From Paenimyroides ummariense (GTDB taxonomy: Bacteria; Bacteroidota; Bacteroidia; Flavobacteriales; Flavobacteriaceae): a stretch of DNA of 64,000 nt. This document shows, in pieces, positions 50,880 through 60,433 of the stretch (positions within the stretch are counted from its first letter, which is position 1; every line of letters begins with the position of its first letter). The position numbers and the translations under genes are program-made. Under the pieces are notes generated by a model that had not been told where the DNA came from, searched no databases, and saw only the letters and a program-made list of their open reading frames with translations. Where the stretch lies: positions 62,001-126,000 of the forward strand of contig NZ_FOVI01000008.1 in assembly GCF_900115115.1 (NCBI RefSeq), given 5' to 3'.

Positions 50880-52550
50880 TTAGTTAACAACTATAGTTTG
50901 TTCAAATGTAGTATTATTTCCAACACGGTCGGTAACTTCTAATCGTAAAGTATTGGTACCGGCTGTAAATTTTTTATCGCTTAATTTATGAATTAATTTC
51001 TTTGTTTTGTAATCGTAATCAAATAAAATCCACTCGTTATTTAAATATCCGTTGTAAGTATCAATTCCCGATAGCTTGTCTTCAATTTCAAACACCAAAA
51101 CATCATCTGCCGTAAATTCACTTTGACTGCTTGTGAAACTAACAATGGGATCTTCTGTATCTTGTACCAATTTGTATGTTCCCAATTCTTTTGTTCGAAT
51201 TCTAAAATCATTATCGCGCTTCCAACTATCAAAAAACTTGATTTTTTTACCATCGGTTTTTCCTATAAACGTTTTGTCTTTGTTGGGGTAATCATCTGGA
51301 ACAATCATTTTTATGCTGATATTTTTCTGAACCGGATATTCGTCCTTATGCAAAACAAGCATATTTTCTGCAAAATCCATTTTTAAATAAACGTCTTCAA
51401 AAAAAGTACGCGCATCCCATTCAACCGAAACATTTTTATCTTCAAACGCATAGTCTTTTAAATAATCGATATACTTACCTGCTGGTTTTGGTTTTTCTAC
51501 AGTTTGATAATCGGAATATTTAATAGGAATATTTATGGTTTGTTTATTGTCGTGTGCATCTAAAACTTCTATTTTAAAATTGAAATCTGAGTTTTCCTCT
51601 ACATTTATATGTCCGTTATTCTTTTTTGTTTTGATTAAACTTAAAGGCAAATCGTTAATAACGAATAATTTTTGAATTCGATTTTCTGTCAATTGATAAT
51701 ATTTATAATCGATATACTGATTAAGGTATTTAGATTCATCAAACGAAAATTCATCAAAAACCACTTCAAAATATTTCGATCCATTCAAATAAGTCACAAT
51801 TTTATAGATTCCGTTTTTACCGCGACTTCCATTTTGTGTATCGTGCGTGTTAATTCCGAAACCAATTGATCCTTTTGCCTGAATAGTTTCGCTGTTATAC
51901 GTATTATTTACCTTATTTAAAGCTACTTCAAAAAACGAATTTTCGTTATTAATTATTGTTTCATCTGTTAACGGATACACGTAAACACCATTAATAATTG
52001 CCTGTTCGGTGTCGGTAATTTTATCTTTTAAAGAAACAGCAATTGGGTTTAAAATATGCTCGGTTTTGGTATCGCGAATTTCATAATGCAAATGTGGTCC
52101 GCCAGATCCGCCGGTGTTACCAATGTATCCAATAATATCGCCTTTTTTAACAGGAAGTTCGTTTGTAAGGGGAAATAATTCCATTTCGAACTTTTTATTT
52201 TCGTAATGTTTTTCGTTCACATAGTTAGCAATTTTGTCGCCATAAGCACTTAAATGTCCATAAACAGTGGTGTAGCCATTATTATGTTTTACGTAAAGTG
52301 CTTTTCCATAACCAAAGCTGCTTACTTTCAATCGATTTACAACGCCATCGGCAGGTGCGTAAATAGGATCGCCAATTTTGTAATTTGCAGTAAAATCAAC
52401 ACCCGCGTGAAAATGATTCGGACGCAATTCGCCAAAACTGCCTGCAACTAGCAATGGAATTTTAATAGGAATATCGAACTCCGGAATATTTTTTTGCTGT
52501 GCAAAGCAATTTATACCCATCAACAACAAACAAATTAATCTGTAAATCAT
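50880..52550 (-). CDS. M23-family metallopeptidase
   Basis: 556 residues. Signal peptide to about residue 17 (CFAQQ). LytM/M23 domain at about 35-180, with zinc ligands in NHFHAGVDF (H48, D52) and GPHLHYEI, plus VYGHLS; such enzymes cut cell-wall peptide cross-bridges. A long C-terminal half (about 200-556) of immunoglobulin-like strands, SFTSSQSEFTADDVLVFEI and GTNTLRLEVTDRVGNNTTFEQTIVVN, follows, probably for binding to cell wall or surface. It is the first gene of an operon with the TonB receptor. Confidence 0.87.
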   Translation of the reverse strand: MIYRLICLLLMGINCFAQQKNIPEFDIPIKIPLLVAGSFGELRPNHFHAGVDFTANYKIGDPIYAPADGVVNRLKVSSFGYGKALYVKHNNGYTTVYGHLSAYGDKIANYVNEKHYENKKFEMELFPLTNELPVKKGDIIGYIGNTGGSGGPHLHYEIRDTKTEHILNPIAVSLKDKITDTEQAIINGVYVYPLTDETIINNENSFFEVALNKVNNTYNSETIQAKGSIGFGINTHDTQNGSRGKNGIYKIVTYLNGSKYFEVVFDEFSFDESKYLNQYIDYKYYQLTENRIQKLFVINDLPLSLIKTKKNNGHINVEENSDFNFKIEVLDAHDNKQTINIPIKYSDYQTVEKPKPAGKYIDYLKDYAFEDKNVSVEWDARTFFEDVYLKMDFAENMLVLHKDEYPVQKNISIKMIVPDDYPNKDKTFIGKTDGKKIKFFDSWKRDNDFRIRTKELGTYKLVQDTEDPIVSFTSSQSEFTADDVLVFEIEDKLSGIDTYNGYLNNEWILFDYDYKTKKLIHKLSDKKFTAGTNTLRLEVTDRVGNNTTFEQTIVVN

Positions 52551-52677
52551 ACTTAATTTTTTAATAAAGAAGAAGATAACAAAAATTTAATTATCTAATT
52601 TAAAAATACAGAATTAAATTAAAACAAATAAACCACGGATATTTCATTTTTTTTTTTTATTTTCGATGAAAGAATAG

Positions 52678-52685
52678 TAAATTTG
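52678..52685 (+). promoter_or_regulatory. -7 box (TAAATTTG) before the coiled-coil/zapA operon
   Basis: Matches TAnnTTTG, 23 bases before the ATG at 52709. A T-rich tract lies at the -33 position without a clear TTG. Confidence 0.5.
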
Positions 52686-52708
52686 TATAATTATTTAAGT
52701 GCTGAATA

Positions 52709-53005
52709 ATGGAAAAACTAAGTGATATCACTTTATCGATTGAAACGAAGTTAAACAAATTGATACAGCATTTGGAAAAAGTTGTAAAAGAGAATAATCA
52801 GTTAAAAAGTGAACTTTTACAATACCAGACACAGCAGACAATTTTGCAACAAAAACATATTGAATTAGAAAAACAATATGAAAATTTAAAAATGGCAAAT
52901 GCGTTATTGGGCAGTGAAGATTTTAAAAAAGAAACAAAACTAAAGATAAATTCATTAGTTCGGGAAATAGATCATTGCATATCACAATTAACAAAAATAG
53001 ATTAA
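52709..53005 (+). CDS. Coiled-coil protein in the zapA operon (ZapB-like by context)
   Basis: 98 residues, helical from start to end with heptad-like spacing (LIQHLEKVVKENNQLKSELLQYQTQQTILQQKH...). Its stop comes six bases before the zapA ATG. Small coiled-coil partners such as ZapB bundle with ZapA at the division ring in E. coli, and the size and position fit, but sequence homology to ZapB is not shown. Other flavobacterial members are annotated as hypothetical. Confidence 0.65.
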   Translation: MEKLSDITLSIETKLNKLIQHLEKVVKENNQLKSELLQYQTQQTILQQKHIELEKQYENLKMANALLGSEDFKKETKLKINSLVREIDHCISQLTKID

Positions 53006-53011
53006 TTGTTT

Positions 53012-53314
53012 ATGGAAAAATTAAAGATAAAAGTTTCTATTGCAGACAGGGTTTACCCTTTAACCGTTAATCCGGAACAAGAAGAAGGAATACGCGCTGC
53101 AGTAAAAAAAATAGAAACGATGACCTTACAGCTCGAAGAAAATTTTGAAATGCGAGACAAGCAAGATGTTTTAGCCTTTTGTGCTTTACAGTTTGCATCG
53201 CAAGTAGAACAAAACAGAATACAAAACGAAGAAGGTTTAGATAATTCTAAAGAAAAACTAATTGAATTTAATAAAGGTTTAGATCATATTTTATTAAAAT
53301 ATCATATAAAATAA
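53012..53314 (+). CDS. zapA: Cell division protein ZapA
   Basis: 100 residues from ATG 53012; a TTG two codons earlier would lengthen it. It binds and cross-links FtsZ protofilaments at midcell. The head KIKVSIADRVYPLTVNPEQEEGIRAAVKKI is the ZapA fold, followed by a coiled-coil tail. It lies next to a 6S RNA gene as in Gammaproteobacteria, a notable parallel. Confidence 0.88.
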   Translation: MEKLKIKVSIADRVYPLTVNPEQEEGIRAAVKKIETMTLQLEENFEMRDKQDVLAFCALQFASQVEQNRIQNEEGLDNSKEKLIEFNKGLDHILLKYHIK

Positions 53315-53324
53315 CAGCTTTAAT

Positions 53325-53505
53325 TTAAGGCTAAAAAATACTGCTCACATTAGCTACTGTTTGATAAACTCAACACTAACAAATTAAAATGGGTGAACCA
53401 TTGCCACTAAAGCAAGCCATCTTTGAATGGATCCTTGAACGGCAAGATAACTCAAAACTTGTTTTCCAGAGTTTATGCAACTCTTCTAATGTGGGCTTTT
53501 TTTAT
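53325..53505 (+). ncRNA. ssrS: 6S RNA, Flavobacterial type (6S-Flavo)
   Basis: About 180 bases in the zapA-rny gap. The closing stem is GCTCACATTAG (53343-53353) with CTAATGTGGGC (53486-53496), followed by seven T. A second helix pairs GATAAACTC (53363-53371) with GAGTTTATG (53469-53477), and inner arms TTGCC/GGCAA enclose a CCAT...ATGG hairpin. A long, interrupted hairpin with a large central bubble is the 6S RNA form that mimics an open promoter and sequesters RNA polymerase. The exact 5' end is not fixed. Confidence 0.75.
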
Positions 53506-53522
53506 TAACTATTTACACACGA

Positions 53523-55088
53523 ATGGAAACAGCAATATTTATTATTTGCGCAATTATAGTGGGTGCGGGAATTGGTTTTGCCATTGCAAAATACCTTGAA
53601 AAAAACAACGCATCATCTATACTTAAAAACGCAAACAGCGAGGCTAAAGTAATTTTAAAAGATGCACGAGCAGAGGGAGAAACTATTAAAAAAGATAAAA
53701 TTCTTCAGGCAAAAGAAAAGTTCATTGAGTTAAAAGCAGAACACGAACAAATTATTTTATCGAGAGATAAAAAAATGGCAGAAGCCGAAAAACGTACACG
53801 TGATAAAGAATCACAAGTTTCAAGCGAATTAAACCGTGCGAAAAAAGCAGCCGAAGAAAGCGAAAAAACAGTTAAAGATTACGAAGCAAAATTAGAATCT
53901 TTAGAGAAAAAACAAGAAGAAACCGAGAAATTACACCGTGTTCAGGTTGAAAAATTAGAGCAAATTGCCGGTTTAACTGCAGATGAAGCGAAATTACAAT
54001 TGGTTGACAGTTTAAAAGCCGAGGCTAAAACACAAGCAATGGCTTATATACAGGATACTGTTGAAGAAGCTAAAATGACGGCTCAGCAAGAAGCTCGTAA
54101 AATCATTATTAACACCATTCAGCGTGTTGGTACGGAAGAAGCTATAGAGAACTGTGTATCTGTTTTTAATATTGAATCAGACGATGTAAAAGGACGTATC
54201 ATTGGTCGTGAAGGTCGTAATATTCGTGCTTTAGAAGCGGCAACAGGTGTTGAAATTATTGTTGATGATACTCCAGAAGCTATTATCCTTTCATGTTTTG
54301 ATCCTGTAAGACGTGAAATTGCACGTTTGTCATTACACAGATTGGTAACAGACGGACGTATTCACCCTGCAAGAATTGAAGAAGTTGTTGCTAAAACAGC
54401 AAAACAGATCGACGAAGAAATTGTTGAAACTGGTAAGCGTACCGTTATTGATTTAGGTATTCACGGTTTACACCCGGAATTAATCAAGATGGTTGGACGT
54501 ATGAAATACCGTTCATCATACGGTCAAAACTTATTACACCACTCTCGTGAAGTTGCAAGACTTTGTGGTTTAATGGCTGCCGAATTAGGTTTAAACGTAA
54601 AATTAGCAAAACGCGCAGGTTTATTACACGATATTGGTAAAGTGCCTGATACAGAAAGTGATTTACCACACGCATTATTAGGTATGCAGTTGGCAGAAAA
54701 ACATGGTGAAAAACCAGAAGTTTGTAATGCCATTGGTGCTCACCACGATGAAATTGAGATGAATTCTTTAATATCACCAATCATTCAGGTTTGCGATGCT
54801 ATTTCAGGAGCAAGACCAGGTGCACGTAGACAAGTTTTAGATTCGTACATTCAGCGTTTAAAAGATTTAGAAGATATTGCTTACGGTTTTGGTGGCGTTA
54901 AAAATGCTTACGCAATCCAAGCTGGTAGAGAATTACGTGTTATTGTAGATTGCGAAAAAGTTTCAGATGAATTAGCATCTAACTTATCGTTCCAGATTTC
55001 ACAGAAAATTCAAACCGAAATGACGTATCCAGGTCAGGTTAAAATTACTGTGATTAGAGAAACAAGAGCAGTAAATATTGCTAAATAA
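53523..55088 (+). CDS. rny: Ribonuclease Y
   Basis: 521 residues. Membrane-anchored endoribonuclease that begins mRNA decay. An N-terminal helix (about 2-22) anchors it, followed by a long coiled coil (about 25-200), a KH domain ([25 protein letters not shown], about 218-242), and the HD domain with [22 protein letters not shown] (about 360-382), holding the metal-binding HD pair. It is followed by a two-way terminator and, convergent, a degenerate helicase-like gene. Confidence 0.95.
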   Translation: METAIFIICAIIVGAGIGFAIAKYLEKNNASSILKNANSEAKVILKDARAEGETIKKDKILQAKEKFIELKAEHEQIILSRDKKMAEAEKRTRDKESQVSSELNRAKKAAEESEKTVKDYEAKLESLEKKQEETEKLHRVQVEKLEQIAGLTADEAKLQLVDSLKAEAKTQAMAYIQDTVEEAKMTAQQEARKIIINTIQRVGTEEAIENCVSVFNIESDDVKGRIIGREGRNIRALEAATGVEIIVDDTPEAIILSCFDPVRREIARLSLHRLVTDGRIHPARIEEVVAKTAKQIDEEIVETGKRTVIDLGIHGLHPELIKMVGRMKYRSSYGQNLLHHSREVARLCGLMAAELGLNVKLAKRAGLLHDIGKVPDTESDLPHALLGMQLAEKHGEKPEVCNAIGAHHDEIEMNSLISPIIQVCDAISGARPGARRQVLDSYIQRLKDLEDIAYGFGGVKNAYAIQAGRELRVIVDCEKVSDELASNLSFQISQKIQTEMTYPGQVKITVIRETRAVNIAK

Positions 55089-55113
55089 TATAATCAAAGT
55101 TTATTATAAAAAG

Positions 55114-55140
55114 AAACAGAGCTTTAAGCTCTGTTTTTTT
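55114..55140. terminator. Two-way terminator between rny and the helicase-like gene
   Basis: AAACAGAGC pairs with GCTCTGTTT around TTTAA; A and T runs flank both sides. Confidence 0.88.
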
Positions 55141-55771
55141 ATTCTTCTTCGTCTAAATATTCCTCGTCTGAAAACCAATAACTGTCTAACATGGTTTTAT
55201 CTACAAATATTTCCAAACGTTCGGTTTCTTGTTCAGATACATATAAACGTTGCGTTTTCCCGATACTTTCAGACAAACGGTGTAAACGTGTATCGTGGCG
55301 TAATCGCAACAGTTCATCGGCATTGTTAATAACCAGCATTTTTAGTTGATTTACATCAAAACCGGCATTACCAAACATAAAACTCAAACGCTCAGGTGTT
55401 CCTATCAACACATCAATGCCGACAGAAATTTGGTTTTTATCTTCATCTAAATCAGTTTTATCGTGCGTCATAAAAATACGCAAATCGGTATATTTTGCCA
55501 GTTCTTTAAAGACCAATTCCATTTGCAATGCTTGTGGTTTATCTTCTACAATAATTAAAGCTCGGGGAGACAACATAAAGGCTTTTTCTAAACGTTGAAT
55601 TACCGAAACAGCAATTGTTTCTTCTCTTTCTTTTTGATCTTCTATAATCAGCACCACATCGTTACCAGATTTTATGGTCCCAAAAGCTTCTTCAATAACA
55701 TTCGGAGCTTCGGTTAAACCATTTTCGATTAAAGCTTGTTGTAATTTTGGATTTATCTTTTTTAAATTCAT
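55139..55771 (-). CDS. Degenerate DEAD-box helicase N-terminal domain protein
   Basis: 210 residues, one RecA-like domain only. The Walker A position reads KSGNDVVLI, without the G-K-T; DEAD is replaced by INNADE; the SAT motif is replaced by YVSEQ. In contrast, PRALIIV (motif Ia) and VLIGTPERL (motif Ib) are kept. The second RecA domain is absent, so it cannot be an ATP-driven helicase; it may bind RNA or protein as a scaffold. It is the last gene of the ABC-permease-sigma-54 operon, converging on rny. Role in RNA turnover is a guess. Confidence 0.7.
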   Translation of the reverse strand: MNLKKINPKLQQALIENGLTEAPNVIEEAFGTIKSGNDVVLIIEDQKEREETIAVSVIQRLEKAFMLSPRALIIVEDKPQALQMELVFKELAKYTDLRIFMTHDKTDLDEDKNQISVGIDVLIGTPERLSFMFGNAGFDVNQLKMLVINNADELLRLRHDTRLHRLSESIGKTQRLYVSEQETERLEIFVDKTMLDSYWFSDEEYLDEEE

Positions 55772-55776
55772 CTTGT

Positions 55777-56940
55777 TTATTTTGAAGCGAATAATTCTAC
55801 ATCGGATTTTGAAATTTCTTTTCCGCCTAAAATGATCAAGCGTTCAACCACATTTCGCAATTCACGAATATTTCCTGTCCAATCGTATTCTTTTAAAAGA
55901 TTAATGGCATCGGCAGAAAATGATTTTTGTGCACTTCCGTTTTCTTCACTAATTTTCTTTGCAAAATGTTCAATCAATAATGGAATATCCTCTCTGCGAT
56001 CATTCAATGCCGGAACTTTAATCAAAATAACAGCCAAACGATGGTACAAATCTTCACGGAATCTGCCTTCTTCAATTTCTTTACGTAAATCTTTATTGGT
56101 TGCTGCAATCACACGAACATCAACTTTAATATCTTTATCGGCTCCTACCCTTGTAATCATGCTTTCTTGTAACGCACGCAAAACTTTTGCCTGTGCAGCC
56201 AAACTCATATCCCCAATTTCATCTAAAAAGATTGTTCCTTTATCGGCAGCTTCAAACTTTCCTGCACGATCTTTAACAGCTGATGTAAACGCTCCTTTTA
56301 CGTGACCAAACAATTCACTTTCGATTAATTCAGAAGGAATTGCCGCACAGTTTACTTCGATCAAAGGAAATTGTGCTCGATTACTTTTTTCGTGCAAGTT
56401 ATGCGCAACCAATTCTTTACCTGTTCCGTTTGGTCCGGTAATCAACACGCGTGCATCGGTTTCGGCAACTTTATCAACCATGTCTTTGATTTGCTGAATA
56501 GGTTCGCTTTCACCAATCATTTGATAGTTTTTACTTACCTTCTTTTTTAAACGTTTGTTTTCTACAACCAATAATTTATTATCTAACGCATTGCGAACGG
56601 TTGTCAACAATCGGTTTAAATCGGGCGGTTTCGATATGTAATCAAAAGCACCTAAACGCATGGTATTCACCGCAGTTTCTAAATCGCCATGACCAGAAAT
56701 CATAATAAAAGGCGTTTCGGGTTTGATTTTTTTAGCCTCTTGCAGTACTTCTTCGCCGTCTTTTTTAGGCATTTTTATATCGCAAATCACTAAATCAAAA
56801 TCATCGTTTTTTATTTTTTCTAAACCTTCTTCTCCATCGGCTGCTTCAGAAACACTGTATTGATCGTTTTCTTCTGCCAATATTTTTGATAATACTCTGC
56901 GGATTGAAGCTTCGTCTTCTATAATTAAAATTTTAGCCAT
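55777..56940 (-). CDS. Sigma-54-dependent response regulator without a DNA-binding domain
   Basis: 387 residues. Receiver 1-115 with phosphoacceptor D54; AAA+ domain with Walker A GPNGTGKE at 169-176, Walker B TIFLDEIGD at 236-244, and the sensor region ENLYH... replaced by FREDLYHRL. The sigma-54 contact loop reads GAFTSA (216-221) in place of GAFTGA. The protein ends about 15 residues after the AAA+ domain, so the usual Fis-type HTH is missing. A helical linker at about 125-140 joins receiver and AAA+. Preceded by two bases by the ABC permease gene, same operon. Confidence 0.88.
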   Translation of the reverse strand: MAKILIIEDEASIRRVLSKILAEENDQYSVSEAADGEEGLEKIKNDDFDLVICDIKMPKKDGEEVLQEAKKIKPETPFIMISGHGDLETAVNTMRLGAFDYISKPPDLNRLLTTVRNALDNKLLVVENKRLKKKVSKNYQMIGESEPIQQIKDMVDKVAETDARVLITGPNGTGKELVAHNLHEKSNRAQFPLIEVNCAAIPSELIESELFGHVKGAFTSAVKDRAGKFEAADKGTIFLDEIGDMSLAAQAKVLRALQESMITRVGADKDIKVDVRVIAATNKDLRKEIEEGRFREDLYHRLAVILIKVPALNDRREDIPLLIEHFAKKISEENGSAQKSFSADAINLLKEYDWTGNIRELRNVVERLIILGGKEISKSDVELFASK

Positions 56941-56942
56941 AT

Positions 56943-58232
56943 TTAATATTTAAGCCATTTTATAAGTTCTTTCCAAGTTGTTTTTTTGCCGTACATTAAA
57001 ATACCTACGCGGTAAATTTTTGATGCTACCCAAACAATAGCTATAAAGGTAGCAAATAAAAGTGCAATTGAAAGTGCAATTTCGTAAAACGGCACGCCAA
57101 ACGGAATGCGCATTAACATTACTATAGGCGATGTAAACGGAATCATAGAAAAAATTGTTGCTACGGTTCCGTGTGGTTCGTTCATTACTGTGAAAAAACC
57201 AATGTAAACGCCCAACATTAACGGCATAATTACAGGAAACATAAACTGCTGTGTATCGGTTTCATTATCAACCGCAGCACCAATTGCTGCATACAATGAG
57301 CTATATAAAAAGTATCCGCCAATAAAATAAATTAAGAAATAAACTGCCATACTTAATAACGGAAGTTTTAAAAACTCTGTAAAATAAAGTTTAATATCTA
57401 CCAATTTAGCCGATTCGATAGCCATTTCTGTAGATGGTGTTGATGTATTTAAACCGAAAACTAAATTTGCAATTACCAATAAAATCATTCCTACAATTGC
57501 CCATATAACGAACTGTAATATTCCAGCTAAAGTGGTTCCGATGATTTTCCCCATCATTAATTGGATTGGTTTTATGGAAGAAATGATAATTTCTATAATT
57601 CGACTAGTTTTTTCTTCGATCACGCTGCGCATTACCATGTTTCCGTAAATAATAATGAACATCATAATTAAATATCCAAAAACAGATCCAACACCAACTT
57701 TCATTTCATTTAGACCTTTAACCGTTTCTTCGCCCGATGCTTTTGTTAGATGCATGGTAACATCGATTTTAGATTTATCAAGCAAAACGGTATCAACACC
57801 CTGATTGGTTAAATTTTTACGCAGTAATTTTTCTGATAATTTAGATTCTGTATTGGCGATGAATCCTAAACTTGGACTGTCTTCTGATACATATTCGATC
57901 GATTTTTCGTAATCTTTTAAATTATCTTTCTCTGGAATAAACAACACGCCCTCATAATTTGCCTGCGAAACGCTATCCTTTAAAATTTTTGGATCGATTT
58001 TAGAAACATCATGGTATTTATAACTTTCGGAATTTTTAAATTCATTGACAAACATTCCGCTTTCGTCGTGAATACCTATATGTTTTACTTCGGTTTTCAT
58101 GGAACTTAAGTAGCCGATCAATGCTGCAACTGCCACAAAAATAATCGGACTAACAAAGGTCATTACGATAAATGATTTATTTCGAACTTTAGAAATAAAT
58201 TCTCTTTTTATAATTAAAGATAAAACGCCCAT
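56943..58232 (-). CDS. ABC-2 type transporter permease (NatB-like)
   Basis: 429 residues. A first membrane helix (about 22-43) is followed by a large extracytoplasmic region to about 180 and then five or six helices, the arrangement of ABC-2/NatB exporters. It starts on the last base of the ATPase gene, as expected for partners. The cargo is unknown; NatAB of Bacillus exports sodium, and related pairs extrude peptides or antibiotics. The operon continues with a sigma-54 regulator. Confidence 0.85.
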   Translation of the reverse strand: MGVLSLIIKREFISKVRNKSFIVMTFVSPIIFVAVAALIGYLSSMKTEVKHIGIHDESGMFVNEFKNSESYKYHDVSKIDPKILKDSVSQANYEGVLFIPEKDNLKDYEKSIEYVSEDSPSLGFIANTESKLSEKLLRKNLTNQGVDTVLLDKSKIDVTMHLTKASGEETVKGLNEMKVGVGSVFGYLIMMFIIIYGNMVMRSVIEEKTSRIIEIIISSIKPIQLMMGKIIGTTLAGILQFVIWAIVGMILLVIANLVFGLNTSTPSTEMAIESAKLVDIKLYFTEFLKLPLLSMAVYFLIYFIGGYFLYSSLYAAIGAAVDNETDTQQFMFPVIMPLMLGVYIGFFTVMNEPHGTVATIFSMIPFTSPIVMLMRIPFGVPFYEIALSIALLFATFIAIVWVASKIYRVGILMYGKKTTWKELIKWLKY

Positions 58233-59155
58233 TAGTTATTGGTTACAGTTTGAATAAAAATGTCGTTGATGCTCGGGATTTTTTCAGAAAAATGCGTTAC
58301 CTGACCAAACGGAAGTACATCGTTCAACAATTCGTTGGCTGATCTTTCTTCTAGTTTTACAGATAATTTTAATTCATTATCTAACGATTTGAAAAAAGTA
58401 TCTTCGATTTGATATTTAGCATTTAAGAAATCTTTCAATTGATTTGGATTCATAGCATTTATGCCTAAATCGAAGGTATTTGAACGATATTCTTTTTTGA
58501 TATCGACCAAAGATCCATCTAACAATTTATTAGATTTATGAATTAAGGCAATTTCATCGCACATTTCTTCAACACTTTCCATACGGTGTGTTGAGAAAAT
58601 AATAGTACTGCCTTTTTGCTTCAACTCTAAAATTTCGTCTTTTATGATATTTGCATTAACGGGATCGAAACCTGAAAAAGGTTCATCGAAAATCAATAAT
58701 TTAGGTTGATGCAGAACGGTTACCACAAACTGAATTTTTTGCGCCATTCCTTTTGATAATTCCTGAATTTTTTTGTTCCACCAATCACCGATTTCCAGCT
58801 TATCAAACCAATATTTCAATTGTTTTTTGGCTTCGTCTTTAGAAATCCCTTTCAGTTGAGCAAGATACAACGCCTGCTCGCCCACTTTCATACTTTTGTA
58901 CAAACCGCGTTCTTCGGGCATGTAACCGATATGTTTTACATGATGAGGACTCAACTTTTCACCATCTAACAAAATGGTGCCACTATCGGGAAAAGTTATT
59001 TGGTTAATAATACGAATTAAGGAAGTTTTACCCGCACCGTTTGGTCCCAACAGACCAAAAACGCTGCCTTGCGGAATGGCTAAAGATATGTTGTTTAAAG
59101 CGGTTTTGTCGCCATACTTTTTTACAACATTATTTACCTGTAATATTGGTTTCAT
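58232..59155 (-). CDS. ABC transporter ATP-binding protein (NatA-like)
   Basis: 307 residues. Walker A GPNGAGKTSLIR at about 37-48, signature LSKGMAQK and Walker B LLIFDEPFSGFDP. The C-terminal ~80 residues are the ABC-2 accessory tail. It is the first gene of the operon and is preceded by 150 bases containing the dnaJ terminator. It works with the overlapping permease as an exporter. Confidence 0.9.
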   Translation of the reverse strand: MKPILQVNNVVKKYGDKTALNNISLAIPQGSVFGLLGPNGAGKTSLIRIINQITFPDSGTILLDGEKLSPHHVKHIGYMPEERGLYKSMKVGEQALYLAQLKGISKDEAKKQLKYWFDKLEIGDWWNKKIQELSKGMAQKIQFVVTVLHQPKLLIFDEPFSGFDPVNANIIKDEILELKQKGSTIIFSTHRMESVEEMCDEIALIHKSNKLLDGSLVDIKKEYRSNTFDLGINAMNPNQLKDFLNAKYQIEDTFFKSLDNELKLSVKLEERSANELLNDVLPFGQVTHFSEKIPSINDIFIQTVTNN

Positions 59156-59198
59156 AGTTTTAAACTAAATAAAATAGTTACAAAGATACAAAGTAGTT

Positions 59199-59240
59199 AA
59201 AAAAAACCCATCCTTGTTTTTACAAACAAGGATGGGAAAA
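59199..59240 (-). terminator. Terminator after dnaJ
   Basis: CCCATCCTTGTTT pairs with AAACAAGGATGGG around TTAC, with a T run on the minus strand; the longest terminator stem in the window. Confidence 0.92.
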
Positions 59241-59305
59241 ATTGCTATGAAAAAGAAAATCCACCGTTTTATAAGTGTAATACAAACTTACAAAGTTTTT
59301 TTGTA

Positions 59306-60424
59306 TTACGAAAACATTTCTTTTACTTTTTCAAAAAAACTTTTATCTCCTTTTTGAGGATGTGGTATAAAATTGTCGTCTTCCTTCATTTTTTCGAAGA
59401 AATCTTTCTGTTCTTTTGTTAATTTTTTAGGTGTCCAAACGTTGATGTGGATTAGGAAATCGCCGTTTCCGTAGCCATTTAAGCTTGGCAAACCTTTACC
59501 TTTTAAGCGTAAAATTTTTCCGGATTGAATTCCTTCTTCAATTTTAATTCGAACTTTCCCATTAACCGTATCAACTTCTTTAGATCCGCCCAAAGCAGCA
59601 TCGGCAATATTCAAATATAAATCATAATGAATATTTTCACCTTCGCGTTTTAAAAATTCGTGCTCAATTTCTTCGATCACAACAATTAAATCGCCAGGAA
59701 TACTGTTTGCACCAGGTGCATCATTTCCTTTACCAGAAACTTTCAACTGAATACCGTCTGAAACTCCAGCCGGAATTTTAATTGAAACGGTCTCTTCTGA
59801 AATGATCATTCCCTCTGCATCAGCTCCTTGTGGTTTGTGATCTAAAATTTGTCCTGAACCCTGACAGGTTGGACAAGGCGAAGAGGTTTGCATACGACCC
59901 AAAATGGTATTTTGCACACGCATTACCTGCCCCGAACCATTACAAGTATTACAGGTTTTGTAGGTTACGCCACTCGCCTGCATTTTACGTTTAACTTTTA
60001 CCTTTTTTTCTACGCCGTTAGCTATATCTTCTAAAGTAAGTTTTACTTTAATACGTAGGTTGGAACCTTTTACGCGACGTGGACCGCCACCGCCGCCAAA
60101 TCCGCCGAAGCCACCAAAACCACCACCGAAGATATCGCCAAACTGACTAAAAATATCTTCCATGTTGTTAAAACCGCCGTGACCGCCAAAACCACCACCG
60201 CCTTCAAATGCTGCGTGACCGTACTGATCGTAACGTGCTTTTTTATCGGCATCGCTTAAAACTTCGTAAGCTTCTGCAGCCAATTTAAAGTTTTCTTCGG
60301 CTTCTTTATCGCCCGGATTTTTATCAGGGTGAAATTCAATAGCTTTTTTACGATACGCTTTTTTTATCGCACCGGCATCGGCACTTTTATCTATACCTAA
60401 TATTTCGTAATAATCTTTCTTCAT
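59306..60424 (-). CDS. dnaJ: Chaperone DnaJ
   Basis: 372 residues. J domain 1-70 with HPD at 32-34; Gly/Phe-rich segment about 73-115; zinc-finger region; C-terminal substrate domains. Only two CxxCxGxG repeats are present, CNTCNGSG (C158, C161) and CPTCQGSG (C184, C187), instead of the four of E. coli DnaJ, so one zinc centre is likely. It stimulates DnaK in protein folding and heat-shock response. It follows grpE by nine bases. Confidence 0.94.
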   Translation of the reverse strand: MKKDYYEILGIDKSADAGAIKKAYRKKAIEFHPDKNPGDKEAEENFKLAAEAYEVLSDADKKARYDQYGHAAFEGGGGFGGHGGFNNMEDIFSQFGDIFGGGFGGFGGFGGGGGPRRVKGSNLRIKVKLTLEDIANGVEKKVKVKRKMQASGVTYKTCNTCNGSGQVMRVQNTILGRMQTSSPCPTCQGSGQILDHKPQGADAEGMIISEETVSIKIPAGVSDGIQLKVSGKGNDAPGANSIPGDLIVVIEEIEHEFLKREGENIHYDLYLNIADAALGGSKEVDTVNGKVRIKIEEGIQSGKILRLKGKGLPSLNGYGNGDFLIHINVWTPKKLTKEQKDFFEKMKEDDNFIPHPQKGDKSFFEKVKEMFS

Positions 60425-60433
60425 TTTGGTTTC

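Noticed and set aside
60070..60252. Minus-strand reading frame of about 60 codons inside dnaJ
   Set aside because: It is a shadow of the Gly/Phe-rich region of dnaJ in another frame; the low-complexity sequence keeps it open.
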